From SIG607 sp045655165 (lineage in GTDB: Bacteria > Bacillota > Clostridia > Oscillospirales > Acutalibacteraceae): a stretch of DNA of 44,825 nt. A program made the position numbers and the translations under genes. A model generated the notes under the pieces. It had not been told where the DNA came from. It worked only from the letters and a program-made list of their open reading frames with translations, and did no database searches. Positions 1 through 8,130 of this stretch are shown here, piece after piece; position 1 is the stretch's first letter, and each line of letters opens with the position of its first letter. Location: positions 1-44,825 of the forward strand of contig JAZOOT010000032.1 of NCBI GenBank assembly GCA_045655165.1, given 5' to 3'.

Positions 1-1
1 A

Positions 2-100
2 AGTATTGGTTTTGTAAATATTGTAACCAAAGAAGACTGCGTTTCTCTTAATATAGGAAAGGCGTTTTCATTTATAGTAAAAAGCTTATTTTCTTTATAA
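2..100 (+). CDS. possible 3' end of a truncated gene
   Basis: A reading frame is open from the left edge and ends at TAA 98-100, about 32 codons. The tail is hydrophobic and basic and I recognise no family. An open stretch of this length can occur by chance in AT-rich DNA. It is listed only because no other frame is open here and a promoter for the next gene lies just downstream. Confidence 0.35.
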   Translation, partial: SIGFVNIVTKEDCVSLNIGKAFSFIVKSLFSL

Positions 101-133
101 TGTAAAAAAACAGTAAATTTAAACAAATAACAG

Positions 134-162
134 TTGAAAAGTTGCTCGTTTTATAGTAAAAT
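134..162 (+). promoter_or_regulatory. candidate promoter of pgi
   Basis: TTGAAA (134-139) and TAAAAT (157-162) are separated by exactly 17 bases, fitting a sigma-A promoter. The predicted start near 169 leaves a leader of about 30 bases before pgi. Confidence 0.6.
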
Positions 163-198
163 ATAAATAACAAACAAGGCAAGTAGGAGAAATTTAAA

Positions 199-1539
199 AT
201 GGCACTTAAATTTAACACACAATATGCAAAAGAGTTCCTTCGCCCTAACGATATTAAGGGGTTGGAACCTTCTGTTTATTCGGCACACGATTTGTTTAAC
301 AGTCGTGATTGGCTTGGTAACGACTTTTTGGGTTGGGCAGACCTTCCAATTAACTACGATAAAGAAGAATTTGCACGCATTAAAGCCGCTGCACAAAAAA
401 TTAGAAATGACAGCGATGTTTTAATTGTTATTGGTATTGGCGGAAGTTATTTAGGCGCACGCGCTGCTATTGAATTTTTGAAAGGTCCATACTATAACCA
501 GTTAAGAAACGGCGCACCCGAAATTTATTTTTCGGGCAATTCAATTAGCGGCAGCGATTTAAACGATATTTTGGCTCTTTGCGAAGGTAAAGATGTTTCG
601 CTTAACATTATTTCAAAAAGCGGTACCACAACCGAACCTGCTGTTGCATTTAGGGTGCTTCGCAAGTTCTTGGAAGAAAAATACGGCGAAGAAGAAGCAT
701 CAAAACGTATTTACTGCACAACCGATAAAGCACGCGGCACACTTAAACAGTTGGCCGATGAAAAGGGTTACGAATGTTTTGTTGTTCCCGATGACGTTGG
801 CGGCCGTTATTCCGTTTTAACTGCAGTTGGCTTGTTGCCTATTGCTACAAGCGGTGCTGATATTGACGCTTTAATGGCAGGCGCACAAAAGGCAAGGGAA
901 GAATACAGCGTAAAGGACGTTAACAAAAACGACTGTTATTTATACGCCGCTGCAAGAAATGCTTTTTATAATAAGGGCAAAGATATTGAACTTCTTATAA
1001 GTTACGAGCCCCGCTTTACAATGATGGCTGAATGGTATAAACAGCTTTTCGGCGAAAGCGAAGGCAAAGATAATAAGGGCTTGTTCCCCGCATCGGTTAC
1101 ATTCTCTACCGATTTACATTCAATGGGACAGTACATTCAAGACGGCAAACGTCTTATGTTTGAAACCGTTGTAAACATTGCCGATAACGGAAGCGATGTT
1201 GTTATTGAAGCCGAAGAAAATAACGGCGACGGCTTAAACTTCCTTGCAGGAAAGCCAATGTCTTTTGTAAACAATAAGGCATTCGAAGGCACTGTTTTAG
1301 CCCATGCCGACGGCGGTGTTCCTACCTTGGTTATTGAGGTTGACAAGGCCGATGAAGAAAACCTTGGCCGCCTTGTTTACTTCTTCTGCAAAGCGTGTGC
1401 AATTTCGGGTTATATGCTTGGCGTAAACCCGTTTGACCAACCCGGCGTTGAAAGTTACAAAAAGAATATGTTTGCGCTTTTGGGTAAACCGGGCTACGAA
1501 GCACAAAAAGAAGAACTTGAAAAACGTTTAGGCAAATAA
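199..1539 (+). CDS. pgi: glucose-6-phosphate isomerase
   Basis: Interconverts glucose-6-phosphate and fructose-6-phosphate in cytosolic glycolysis and gluconeogenesis. The protein is 446 residues, the usual length of the short bacterial form. It contains the sugar-phosphate-binding glycine-rich stretch GIGGSYLGARA in the first quarter, the family signature VGGRYSVLTAVGLLP near the middle, and the C-terminal signature PFDQPGVESYKKN carrying the conserved Q-x-G-V-E-x-x-K. The ATG is preceded by AGGAGA at a normal distance. It appears to be transcribed from its own promoter and is followed after 57 bases by the small P-loop gene. I see no missing motif. Confidence 0.97.
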   Translation: MALKFNTQYAKEFLRPNDIKGLEPSVYSAHDLFNSRDWLGNDFLGWADLPINYDKEEFARIKAAAQKIRNDSDVLIVIGIGGSYLGARAAIEFLKGPYYNQLRNGAPEIYFSGNSISGSDLNDILALCEGKDVSLNIISKSGTTTEPAVAFRVLRKFLEEKYGEEEASKRIYCTTDKARGTLKQLADEKGYECFVVPDDVGGRYSVLTAVGLLPIATSGADIDALMAGAQKAREEYSVKDVNKNDCYLYAAARNAFYNKGKDIELLISYEPRFTMMAEWYKQLFGESEGKDNKGLFPASVTFSTDLHSMGQYIQDGKRLMFETVVNIADNGSDVVIEAEENNGDGLNFLAGKPMSFVNNKAFEGTVLAHADGGVPTLVIEVDKADEENLGRLVYFFCKACAISGYMLGVNPFDQPGVESYKKNMFALLGKPGYEAQKEELEKRLGK

Positions 1540-1548
1540 GTTAATAAA

Positions 1549-1570
1549 GCAAACAGCAAAAACTGTTTGC
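1549..1570 (+). other. intergenic hairpin pgi / P-loop gene
   Basis: GCAAACAG (1549-1556) pairs perfectly with CTGTTTGC (1563-1570) around a 6-base loop. No T-run follows on the plus strand, so it is not a standard terminator. It could protect or process the pgi mRNA. Confidence 0.5.
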
Positions 1571-1596
1571 AGAAAATAAAAAAGGAGCTGAATAAT

Positions 1597-2007
1597 ATGG
1601 TAAAAATTATCATTGGTAGAAAGGGTTCCGGTAAAACGAAAAAATTAGTTGATTTCGTTAATGCCGCCACTGAAAAAAGCAACGGCAATGTTGTTTGTAT
1701 TGAAAAAGGCGACACTTTAAAATTCAGTATTACCCATAAAGCACGTCTTATTGATGCTGACCATTACGGCATTAGCGGTTTTGCTGCATACTATGGTATG
1801 ATTTGCGGAATTTTGGCAGGTAACTATGATGTAACCAATTTGTTTGGTGATGCAACACTTCGCATTGGTTCGCGTGATTACGCTGAACTTGAAGATTTCC
1901 TTAAAAAGGTTGAAGCGCTGTCAAACGAAGCAAAGGTAGATGTTATATTTACCGTTTCGGCAGATGCAGAAGAACTTCCTGCAGGTGTTTTGGCTTACGC
2001 AGAATAA
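1597..2007 (+). CDS. small P-loop ATP-binding protein, uncharacterised
   Basis: A 136-residue protein beginning with a Walker A motif, GRKGSGKT (residues 7-14), directly after the first beta strand. There is a possible Walker-B-like hydrophobic strand near the C-terminus (VDVIFTVS). Proteins of this kind are often annotated as twitching-motility PilT-like or simply ATP-binding proteins in Clostridia, but it is far too short to be a PilT motor. The start is ATG 1597, with AAAGGAG nine bases upstream; an in-frame ATG at 1567 has no ribosome site. A strong terminator follows. The function is unknown. It might sense or use nucleotides, which is inference from the P-loop alone. Confidence 0.85.
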   Translation: MVKIIIGRKGSGKTKKLVDFVNAATEKSNGNVVCIEKGDTLKFSITHKARLIDADHYGISGFAAYYGMICGILAGNYDVTNLFGDATLRIGSRDYAELEDFLKKVEALSNEAKVDVIFTVSADAEELPAGVLAYAE

Positions 2008-2011
2008 AACT

Positions 2012-2047
2012 AAAAAACCCGAGATAACCTCGGGTTTTATTTTTTTT
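2012..2047 (+). terminator. Rho-independent terminator
   Basis: CCCGAG (2018-2023) pairs with CTCGGG (2029-2034), extended by AAAA/TTTT, with loop ATAAC and a following run of T. It ends the pgi / P-loop transcript. Confidence 0.9.
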
Positions 2048-2053
2048 ATTTCA

Positions 2054-2082
2054 TTGACTTTGAGGTACAAAATGTATATACT
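2054..2082 (+). promoter_or_regulatory. promoter of the CofE-like gene
   Basis: TTGACT (2054-2059), a 17-base spacer and TATACT (2077-2082). It lies immediately after the upstream terminator and 32 bases before the start codon at 2115. Confidence 0.8.
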
Positions 2083-2114
2083 AATAATTAGAAAAAAATA
2101 AAGGGGCTGTAAAA

Positions 2115-2918
2115 ATGGCATTTTGGTATGACGGCAATAAAAACTATGCCGAAAACAAACGCGAAAAAGACGGCATTGTTTACTATATTAGGGGAGTGGC
2201 AGAGGTAGACGGCAAACGTTTTGAACGTTATGCAGTTAACACTCATTTTATTGAACGCGGCGAAAATTTGGTTGAACTTATTGGCCGTTATGTAATGCCT
2301 TTGTATGAAGAGGGCGACATTCTTTCTATTGGTGAAAAGGTTGTTTCAATGTGCCAAAACAACACCGTTGAAAAGAAAAATGTTAAAATTGGCTTTTTGG
2401 CAAGAACTCTTTCCCGTTTCGCTATGCCTTATACCGCAACGGGTATTGGTATGGGCGAACCTTATAAACTTCAACTTGCTATTGATATGAAAGGTGCACC
2501 GCTTGTTATTTGGGGTGCAATTTGCGCGGGTGTTTGCAAAATTTTTGGCAAACGCGGTGTGTTCTATGAAATTGTTGGGCACGACATTGCAGGTATTGAC
2601 GGCTTTTATAAAAATGCTCCCCTTGAAACTTATAAAGACCTTGCGGTTTTAATTCCCAAAGACCCCGACGGCGAATGTAAAAAAATTAAAGACGCGCATG
2701 GCATTAGCGTAATGATTGTTGATGCTAACGATTTATCGGTTGATATTCTTGGTACAAGCAGTGACCTCTACTTTGTTAGTAAAGATTTTCTTGCCGATTT
2801 AATTAGGGACAACCCTGCAGGACAAGATGATGAAATGACTCCGTTCATTATTATACGCGATATTAAAGATGCTCCTGCACAGCCGTACGTTCCTATGAAA
2901 GAAAGAGAACAGAAATAA
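2115..2918 (+). CDS. CofE-like (F420-0:gamma-glutamyl ligase family) protein
   Basis: A 267-residue protein that I assign to the coenzyme F420:L-glutamate ligase-like family. Supporting stretches are the N-terminal HFIERGENLVELIGRYV with following EGDILSIGEKVVSM, the middle TATGIGMGEPYKLQLAID, and FYEIVGHDIAGIDGF. In methanogens and actinobacteria CofE adds glutamates to F420. Clostridia generally lack F420, so the true substrate here is unknown. The gene has its own promoter and AAGGGG ribosome site and sits alone between promoters. Neighbours give no pathway clue. The family call is moderately firm; the function is open. Confidence 0.75.
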   Translation: MAFWYDGNKNYAENKREKDGIVYYIRGVAEVDGKRFERYAVNTHFIERGENLVELIGRYVMPLYEEGDILSIGEKVVSMCQNNTVEKKNVKIGFLARTLSRFAMPYTATGIGMGEPYKLQLAIDMKGAPLVIWGAICAGVCKIFGKRGVFYEIVGHDIAGIDGFYKNAPLETYKDLAVLIPKDPDGECKKIKDAHGISVMIVDANDLSVDILGTSSDLYFVSKDFLADLIRDNPAGQDDEMTPFIIIRDIKDAPAQPYVPMKEREQK

Positions 2919-2941
2919 TTTAAAGTTACTGAAAAAACCTA

Positions 2942-2970
2942 TTGACAAATAGGCGCATTTCTTTTATAAT
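2942..2970 (+). promoter_or_regulatory. promoter of DUF177-rpmF
   Basis: A perfect TTGACA (2942-2947), 17-base spacer and perfect TATAAT (2965-2970). Such a consensus promoter fits the high demand for ribosomal protein L32. Confidence 0.88.
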
Positions 2971-2998
2971 AACTTGGTGACGATTGGAGGAAACTGCC

Positions 2999-3502
2999 GT
3001 GATTCTTGATTTAAAAAAATTATTTGTCACACCAAATGCAGTTCTTCCTATTGAATATAGTTTGGATATGAGTCAGCTTGACTATTCGGGTATATATCCG
3101 CTCTTAAAACCCGTTAGTGTTAGTGGCAAAGTGTCCAACAGGGCAGGTCTTGTTACCCTTTGGCTTAAAATGGTGTATGTCTTTTCATCCCCTTGTGATA
3201 GATGTGGGCTACCAACCACCGCTACTCACGAAGTGTTGCTTGAAAAGTCCTTGGCTCCCGAAATTGAAAGTGAATACAGCGACGAAATTATTATTGTAGA
3301 GGATATGAAGCTTAATTTAGACGAGCTTGTTTATTCTGAAGTTCTGCTTTCGCTTCCAATGAAACACCTTTGCCATGACGATTGTAAGGGAATTTGCATT
3401 AAGTGTGGCAAAAATTTAAACGATGGTGACTGCGGTTGTGTAAAAAAGGAAATTGACCCGCGTTTACAAGCCCTTGCCGATTTACTTGAAAATAATGAAT
3501 GA
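2999..3502 (+). CDS. DUF177 (YceD-type) protein
   Basis: A 167-residue protein of the DUF177/YceD family, which is almost always encoded next to rpmF and is implicated in 23S rRNA/50S maturation. Visible features are a central CDRC pair (residues 66-69) in the family's typical place and an extra cysteine-rich C-terminus (CHDDCKGICIKCGKNL, then CGC) that could bind zinc. The start is GTG 2999, because GGAGG (2986-2990) is spaced correctly for it. An upstream in-frame TTG overlaps that site. The gap to rpmF is 21 bases, so the two are co-transcribed. Confidence 0.88.
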   Translation: MILDLKKLFVTPNAVLPIEYSLDMSQLDYSGIYPLLKPVSVSGKVSNRAGLVTLWLKMVYVFSSPCDRCGLPTTATHEVLLEKSLAPEIESEYSDEIIIVEDMKLNLDELVYSEVLLSLPMKHLCHDDCKGICIKCGKNLNDGDCGCVKKEIDPRLQALADLLENNE

Positions 3503-3523
3503 TATAAAAAGGAGTTGCTGAAA

Positions 3524-3706
3524 ATGGCAGTACCGAAGAGAAAAACATCCAAAGCACGTCGCGATAAAAGACGTAATAATTTATGGAAGCTCACTGCACC
3601 CGCATTGGTAAAATGCACTCGTTGCGGTGAATATAAAAGACCTCACCGTGTTTGCTCTGCTTGTGGCTATTACGGTGACCGCGAAGTAGTAAAAGTTGAA
3701 GAATAA
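3524..3706 (+). CDS. rpmF: 50S ribosomal protein L32
   Basis: A 60-residue basic protein starting AVPKRKTSKARRDKRR, the canonical L32 N-terminus. A zinc ribbon is complete: C31-x2-C34 and C44-x2-C47, so this is the zinc-dependent form. AAGGAG precedes ATG 3524; an in-frame ATG nine bases earlier sits too close to that site. Pairing with DUF177 upstream is the classic arrangement. In many bacteria fatty-acid genes follow; here a terminator and a radical-SAM gene follow instead. Confidence 0.97.
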   Translation: MAVPKRKTSKARRDKRRNNLWKLTAPALVKCTRCGEYKRPHRVCSACGYYGDREVVKVEE

Positions 3707-3723
3707 TTCGTTTTGCTAATTTG

Positions 3724-3764
3724 GGCAGAGGTTGGGGGTTTCCTTATCTCTGCCTTTTATTTTT
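3724..3764 (+). terminator. terminator or attenuator after rpmF
   Basis: GGCAGAG (3724-3730) pairs with CTCTGCC (3748-3754), followed by TTTTATTTTT. The loop is long (17 bases). The next start codon is only 19 bases beyond and no promoter is visible in between, so readthrough must supply at least part of the downstream transcript. Confidence 0.7.
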
Positions 3765-3782
3765 AACCAAGGAGGGGTTGTT

Positions 3783-5081
3783 GTGGCTGTAACGGTAAAG
3801 GAAGTTATTAAAAAATCGCCTGCCCATAAAAAGGGCATAAAAGGCGGAGATAAAGTTCTTACAATAAACGGGAACCAAATTATTGACGTTCTTGATTACC
3901 GTTTTTACCAAAACGACACCCGACTTCAGTTAGAAATTGAAACGGCTTCGGGCAAGGTTAAAACCATTAAAATTAAAAAGGGCGAATATGAAGAACTTGG
4001 TTTAGAATTTAATGATTATTTAATGGATAAACAACACCCTTGCCAAAATAACTGCATTTTTTGTTTTATAAATCAGTTGCCAAGCGGTATGAGGGAAAGT
4101 CTTTATTTTAAAGATGACGATTCCCGCCTTTCTTTTTTGTTTGGCAATTATATTACACTTACAAATTTAACCGAACACGAAATTGACCGCATTATAAAAA
4201 TGCACATAAGCCCGGTTAATATTTCGGTTCACACAACCAACCCCGAACTTAGGTGCAAAATGATGAATAACCGTTTTGCAGGTGAAAAGTTGGATATAAT
4301 TTCACGCTTTAATAAGGCGGGAATTAAAATGAACTGCCAACTTGTTTTGGTGCCAGAATATAACGATGGGGCTGAACTTGAACGTTCGCTTTCTGATTTA
4401 CTTGCATTTGAAAACGTTGAAAGTATTGCAGCCGTGCCTGTTGGCATAACCAAATACCGCGAGGGTTTGCCCAAATTAAATTCGTTTGATAAAGAATTGG
4501 CAACCAAAACACTCCGCATACTAAACAAATACGGCGAAGAAAGTATTAAAAAATACGGCGTTCGCAAGGTTTTTGGGTCGGACGAGTTTTATTTACTTGC
4601 AGAACAAGAAATTCCGCCTGTTGAATTTTATGAAGATTTTTCGCAACTTGATAACGGTGTTGGTATGTGGGCGCTTTTAAAAGATGAAGCGTTTAATGCT
4701 ATTGATGAAACCGAAGAATTAAAAGATAAAACCAAGAAAACTATTGCAACGGGTGTTTTGGCAGAACCTTTGTTAAAAGAAATTGTGGGCTATGCCAAAA
4801 ACAAATTCGGTGAACTTAATTGCCAAGTTGTTGCAATTAAAAATAATTTCTTTGGCGAAAAAATAACCGTTTCGGGCCTTGTTACAGGAAACGATTTAAT
4901 AGAACAATTAAAAGATAAAGATATAGGCGAAGTTTTGCTTTTACCCGAAAATATGTTACGCTATGAAAACGATTTGTTTTTAGATAATGTTTCGGTAAAC
5001 GAGGTAGAGCAAAAACTTGGTGTAAAGGTAAACATTGTGTCTTCAAACGGCGAAGACCTAATAAACAAAATTTTAAACTGA
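3783..5081 (+). CDS. DUF512 radical-SAM-like protein with N-terminal PDZ
   Basis: A 432-residue cytosolic protein. Residues 1-65 resemble a PDZ fold (KKSPAHKKGIKGGDKVLTING). Then follows C87-x3-C91-x2-C94, the iron-sulfur motif of radical SAM enzymes, inside HPCQNNCIFCFINQLP, which is typical of the DUF512 family. The rest is the family's own C-terminal domain. DUF512 proteins are commonly found next to der, as here (14-base gap). The reaction is not known to me. The GTG start at 3783 has GGAGG at 3771-3775; any upstream extension would enter the preceding terminator. Confidence 0.9.
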   Translation: MAVTVKEVIKKSPAHKKGIKGGDKVLTINGNQIIDVLDYRFYQNDTRLQLEIETASGKVKTIKIKKGEYEELGLEFNDYLMDKQHPCQNNCIFCFINQLPSGMRESLYFKDDDSRLSFLFGNYITLTNLTEHEIDRIIKMHISPVNISVHTTNPELRCKMMNNRFAGEKLDIISRFNKAGIKMNCQLVLVPEYNDGAELERSLSDLLAFENVESIAAVPVGITKYREGLPKLNSFDKELATKTLRILNKYGEESIKKYGVRKVFGSDEFYLLAEQEIPPVEFYEDFSQLDNGVGMWALLKDEAFNAIDETEELKDKTKKTIATGVLAEPLLKEIVGYAKNKFGELNCQVVAIKNNFFGEKITVSGLVTGNDLIEQLKDKDIGEVLLLPENMLRYENDLFLDNVSVNEVEQKLGVKVNIVSSNGEDLINKILN

Positions 5082-5095
5082 AAGGAGCAGTAAAA

Positions 5096-6424
5096 ATGGC
5101 AAAACCTGTTGTTGCGGTTGTTGGCAGACCAAATGTTGGTAAATCTACACTTTTTAACAAGCTTGTGGGTAAACGACTTTCAATAGTTGACGATACCCCC
5201 GGTGTTACGCGTGACCGTATTTACGGCGACTGCGAATGGCAAAACCGCAAGGTAATGTTGGTAGATACAGGCGGTATTGAACCGAAAACCGACGATATTA
5301 TTTTAAGTTCAATGCGTAAACAAGCGTTACTTGCTATTGATACCGCTTCTGTTATTATTTTTGTAACCGATTTAACAAGCGGTGTTACTGCGGCCGACAG
5401 CGAAGTTGCCGCAATGCTTCAAAAAAGCGGTAAACCAATTGTGCTTTGCGTAAATAAGTGCGATAATATTGGTAAAACCTCGCTTGAATTTTATGAATTT
5501 TACAATTTAGGCCTTGGCGACCCAATTGCCGTTTCTTCGGTGCACGGCCACGGCACAGGCGATTTGCTTGAAACGGTGTTTAGTTATATAAACGAAGAAG
5601 AGTTTAATGAAAACGAAGACGAAGTTATAAACGTAGCCGTTATTGGTAAACCCAATGCGGGTAAATCTTCCTTAATAAATCAAATTTCGGGCGAAGAAAG
5701 GTCTATTGTTTCTTCGGTTGCGGGTACCACGCGCGACGCTATTGATACTTTGGTTAAAAAAGAAAACGGCACATTTAATTTTATTGATACCGCAGGGCTT
5801 CGTAGAAAAAGCAGGGTTGATGATAAAATTGAAAAGTATAGCGTGTTAAGGGCGCAAATGGCAATTGAACGAAGTGATGTTTGCGTAATTATGATTGATG
5901 CCGAAGAGGGCTTTACCGAACAAGATTCTAAAGTTGCAGGTCTTGCGCACGAACAGGGCAAGGCGGCAATTATTGCGGTTAATAAGTGGGATTTAATTGA
6001 AAAAGACAGTACCACAATGGATACCTTCCGCAAAAAACTTATGGATGATTTTTCGTTTATGCCTTATGCACCCATAATTTTTATATCGGCAAAAACAGGG
6101 CAAAGAATTGACAGGTTGTTCCAGCTTATTAAGTATGTTTATGAACAGAATAATATGCGAATTTCAACCGGCAAGCTTAACGATATTCTTGCCGAAGCAA
6201 CTGCAAGGGTACAACCGCCGTCTGATAAAGGCAAACGGCTTAAAATTTATTATATGACTCAGGCGTCAACCAAACCGCCCACATTCGTTTGCTTTTGCAA
6301 CAACGAAGATTTGTTCCATTTTTCTTACCAAAGATATTTGGAAAACCGCATACGCGCGGTATTTGGGTTAGAGGGAACACCTGTTAGGTTTGTTATTAGA
6401 GAAAGAGGCAACGGTAAAAAATGA
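5096..6424 (+). CDS. der: ribosome-associated GTPase Der (EngA)
   Basis: An essential double GTPase needed for late 50S assembly. Two G domains are visible: G1 GRPNVGKS (10-17) with DTGG (57-60) and NKCD (120-123), and a second G1 GKPNAGKS (184-191) with DTAG and NKWD further on. A KH-like domain makes up the last 80 residues. At 442 residues it has the normal length. AAAGGAG precedes the ATG. The stop codon overlaps the plsY start (ATGA), indicating translational coupling; der-plsY is a conserved Firmicutes pair. Confidence 0.97.
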   Translation: MAKPVVAVVGRPNVGKSTLFNKLVGKRLSIVDDTPGVTRDRIYGDCEWQNRKVMLVDTGGIEPKTDDIILSSMRKQALLAIDTASVIIFVTDLTSGVTAADSEVAAMLQKSGKPIVLCVNKCDNIGKTSLEFYEFYNLGLGDPIAVSSVHGHGTGDLLETVFSYINEEEFNENEDEVINVAVIGKPNAGKSSLINQISGEERSIVSSVAGTTRDAIDTLVKKENGTFNFIDTAGLRRKSRVDDKIEKYSVLRAQMAIERSDVCVIMIDAEEGFTEQDSKVAGLAHEQGKAAIIAVNKWDLIEKDSTTMDTFRKKLMDDFSFMPYAPIIFISAKTGQRIDRLFQLIKYVYEQNNMRISTGKLNDILAEATARVQPPSDKGKRLKIYYMTQASTKPPTFVCFCNNEDLFHFSYQRYLENRIRAVFGLEGTPVRFVIRERGNGKK

Positions 6425-7062
6425 TTATGTTAGCAGTTTTATCCCCCATTTTTGCTTACCTTATTGGCAGCATGAGTTTTGCAGTTATTTTTACAGAACA
6501 TTTTTCTAAATTTGATGTTAGAAAAAAAGGTAGCGGTAACGCAGGAACAACTAATGTTTTGCGTGTAGCAGGTGTTAAAGCGGGAATTCTTACCTTTGTG
6601 TGTGATGTCATAAAAGGTGCGGTTGCCTGTTTAATTGGTAAATACTTGTTTACTTTGGCATTTCCCCATAGTCCGCAGATAATTCTTTGGGGCACATATA
6701 TTTGCGGTTATACTTGTATGCTTGGCCACGCTTACCCCTTGTTCTTTGATTTTAAGGGCGGTAAATGTGCCGCAACCAGCGTTGGCATTTTTGCTGTTTG
6801 CTGTCCGCAGGGCATTATACTTGGCCTTTTGGGTTACGGCATAAATATGGTGATTACAAGAATTGTGTCGCTAAGCACTTTAATTGCAACAACAATAGTT
6901 GTTATTGTTTCGTTTGTTCAAAAGGGCTTTTTAACTTATGGCGTTCAGCCGGTTATATTGGTGCTTACCATCTTAATGGGAATACTTGTATTTTATAGGC
7001 ACAAAGACAACATTCAAAAACTTATAAAAGGCGAAGAGAAAAAGTTAAAAATCAAAAAATAA
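6421..7062 (+). CDS. plsY: glycerol-3-phosphate acyltransferase PlsY
   Basis: A membrane enzyme that transfers the acyl group from acyl-phosphate to glycerol-3-phosphate, the first step of phospholipid synthesis. It has 213 residues with about five hydrophobic segments. Catalytic motifs are present: GSGNAGTTN (37-45), GHAYPLFFDFKGGK (102-115), and an arginine/histidine-rich C-terminal loop (YRHKDNIQKL). It overlaps der by four bases. An alternative ATG two codons in (6427) cannot be excluded. The C-terminus is lysine-rich, as expected for a cytoplasmic tail. Confidence 0.95.
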   Translation: MIMLAVLSPIFAYLIGSMSFAVIFTEHFSKFDVRKKGSGNAGTTNVLRVAGVKAGILTFVCDVIKGAVACLIGKYLFTLAFPHSPQIILWGTYICGYTCMLGHAYPLFFDFKGGKCAATSVGIFAVCCPQGIILGLLGYGINMVITRIVSLSTLIATTIVVIVSFVQKGFLTYGVQPVILVLTILMGILVFYRHKDNIQKLIKGEEKKLKIKK

Positions 7063-7094
7063 TATAGGTTCTACTATTTATATAGGGGAATAAA

Positions 7095-7943
7095 ATGAGA
7101 AATTTAACAGTTTACAGAAAGTCTGCTATGGCGGGCAAACTTGCAAAAATGAATGTTTTTGTAGAAGACCCTAACTCTAATGAGCTTGTTTTATTAGACC
7201 GCCATTACAAAAAACTCGGAGATTTAAAAAATGGCGAAGCCAAAACCTTTCAGGTTACCGAAGATGCAGTGAAAATCATTGTAGTGTCTGAAAGAGAGGG
7301 AAGAAACGCACGTTGGGGGTTTTATATGCTTGACCAAGGCACTGAGGATGTGACACTAAGCGGAAAAACCACACTGGAAAAGGGCGGCCAATTTGTTTTT
7401 GAGTTTGATACCAAAAGCAGTCCAATCAATACGCAAAAAATAAACAAACGCCGTGTTGCAAAGCGTTGGTTTGTGCGTATTCTTATTATGGTGCTTTGCG
7501 TACTTGTGTTGCGCTCTTGCAAACCCGAACCAAAAACCTTTACTGTAGAAAACCTTAACATAACACTGACCACCGCCTTTGAGAAAGAAGACACCGAGGA
7601 AGCTTTTGCAAAGTTTGATTCAAAAAAAGTTAGTGTGTATGTGCACAAAACGATGCATATTTTTGATAAGGATTTAAGAACCTTATCGGCCGAGGAATAC
7701 GCCAAACTGGCGGCAGATAGTGTTGGCGTTAATGCTGATATAACAAAAAAAGCAAACGGTTGGGTTAAGTATGACTATAAAAAGGATGTAGGAACAATCA
7801 ACGCCTCGCATCATTATATGTATTTTTACAAAACCCCGACAGTTTTTTGGGTTGTAGAGTTTGTAACACCAAACAGATACGCCAATAAACAAGGGGATTA
7901 CATTGAACAATGGGCAAATTCTATGGTATTTAATGAGCAATAA
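7095..7943 (+). CDS. uncharacterised single-pass membrane protein
   Basis: 282 residues with three parts. Residues 1-115 form a polar, beta-rich domain. Then comes KINKRRVAKR and one hydrophobic helix (about 125-141). A C-terminal domain of about 140 residues is expected outside the cell, because the positive charges lie on the N-terminal side of the helix. The outer domain has a serine/glutamate/lysine-rich start and an aromatic end (YMYFYKTPTVFWVVEFV), loosely like PsbP/DcrB-type folds, but I cannot assign a family. GGGGAATAAA precedes the ATG. It is 32 bases after plsY and ends at a strong terminator, so it is probably the last gene of the der transcript. Confidence 0.8.
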   Translation: MRNLTVYRKSAMAGKLAKMNVFVEDPNSNELVLLDRHYKKLGDLKNGEAKTFQVTEDAVKIIVVSEREGRNARWGFYMLDQGTEDVTLSGKTTLEKGGQFVFEFDTKSSPINTQKINKRRVAKRWFVRILIMVLCVLVLRSCKPEPKTFTVENLNITLTTAFEKEDTEEAFAKFDSKKVSVYVHKTMHIFDKDLRTLSAEEYAKLAADSVGVNADITKKANGWVKYDYKKDVGTINASHHYMYFYKTPTVFWVVEFVTPNRYANKQGDYIEQWANSMVFNEQ

Positions 7944-7949
7944 AAGATT

Positions 7950-7985
7950 AAAAGAAGCACGAAATTTTCGTGCTTCTTTTTGTTT
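7950..7985 (+). terminator. Rho-independent terminator
   Basis: GAAGCACG (7954-7961) pairs with CGTGCTTC (7969-7976), lengthened by A/T pairs on both sides, and is followed by TTTT TGTTT. It ends the der-plsY region. Confidence 0.9.
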
Positions 7986-8052
7986 GCAAAGTACATACTT
8001 TGGGACACTGAATACTGCATAATATAATTGTAAAAGCCAAACAAAAAAGTGC

Positions 8053-8081
8053 TTGACAAATTTTTATTTGGCTGATATAAT
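8053..8081 (+). promoter_or_regulatory. strong promoter of a 57-residue protein gene
   Basis: A perfect TTGACA (8053-8058), 17-base spacer and perfect TATAAT (8076-8081). Confidence 0.88.
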
Positions 8082-8091
8082 AAAAATAACG

Positions 8092-8113
8092 AAAAAGAAC
8101 AAATGTTCTTTTT
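8092..8113 (+). other. 5' UTR hairpin
   Basis: AAAAAGAAC (8092-8100) pairs with GTTCTTTTT (8105-8113) around AAAT. It would begin within a few bases of the predicted transcript start, too early to act as a normal terminator. A 5' mRNA stabiliser is more plausible. Confidence 0.5.
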
Positions 8114-8130
8114 TTAAGGAGGAAACAAAA

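Noticed and set aside
7944..8130. additional small gene or mobile-element remnant in the 187-base gap
   Set aside because: Only a terminator, an AT-rich spacer, a promoter and a short hairpin are visible; no repeat or transposase fragment.
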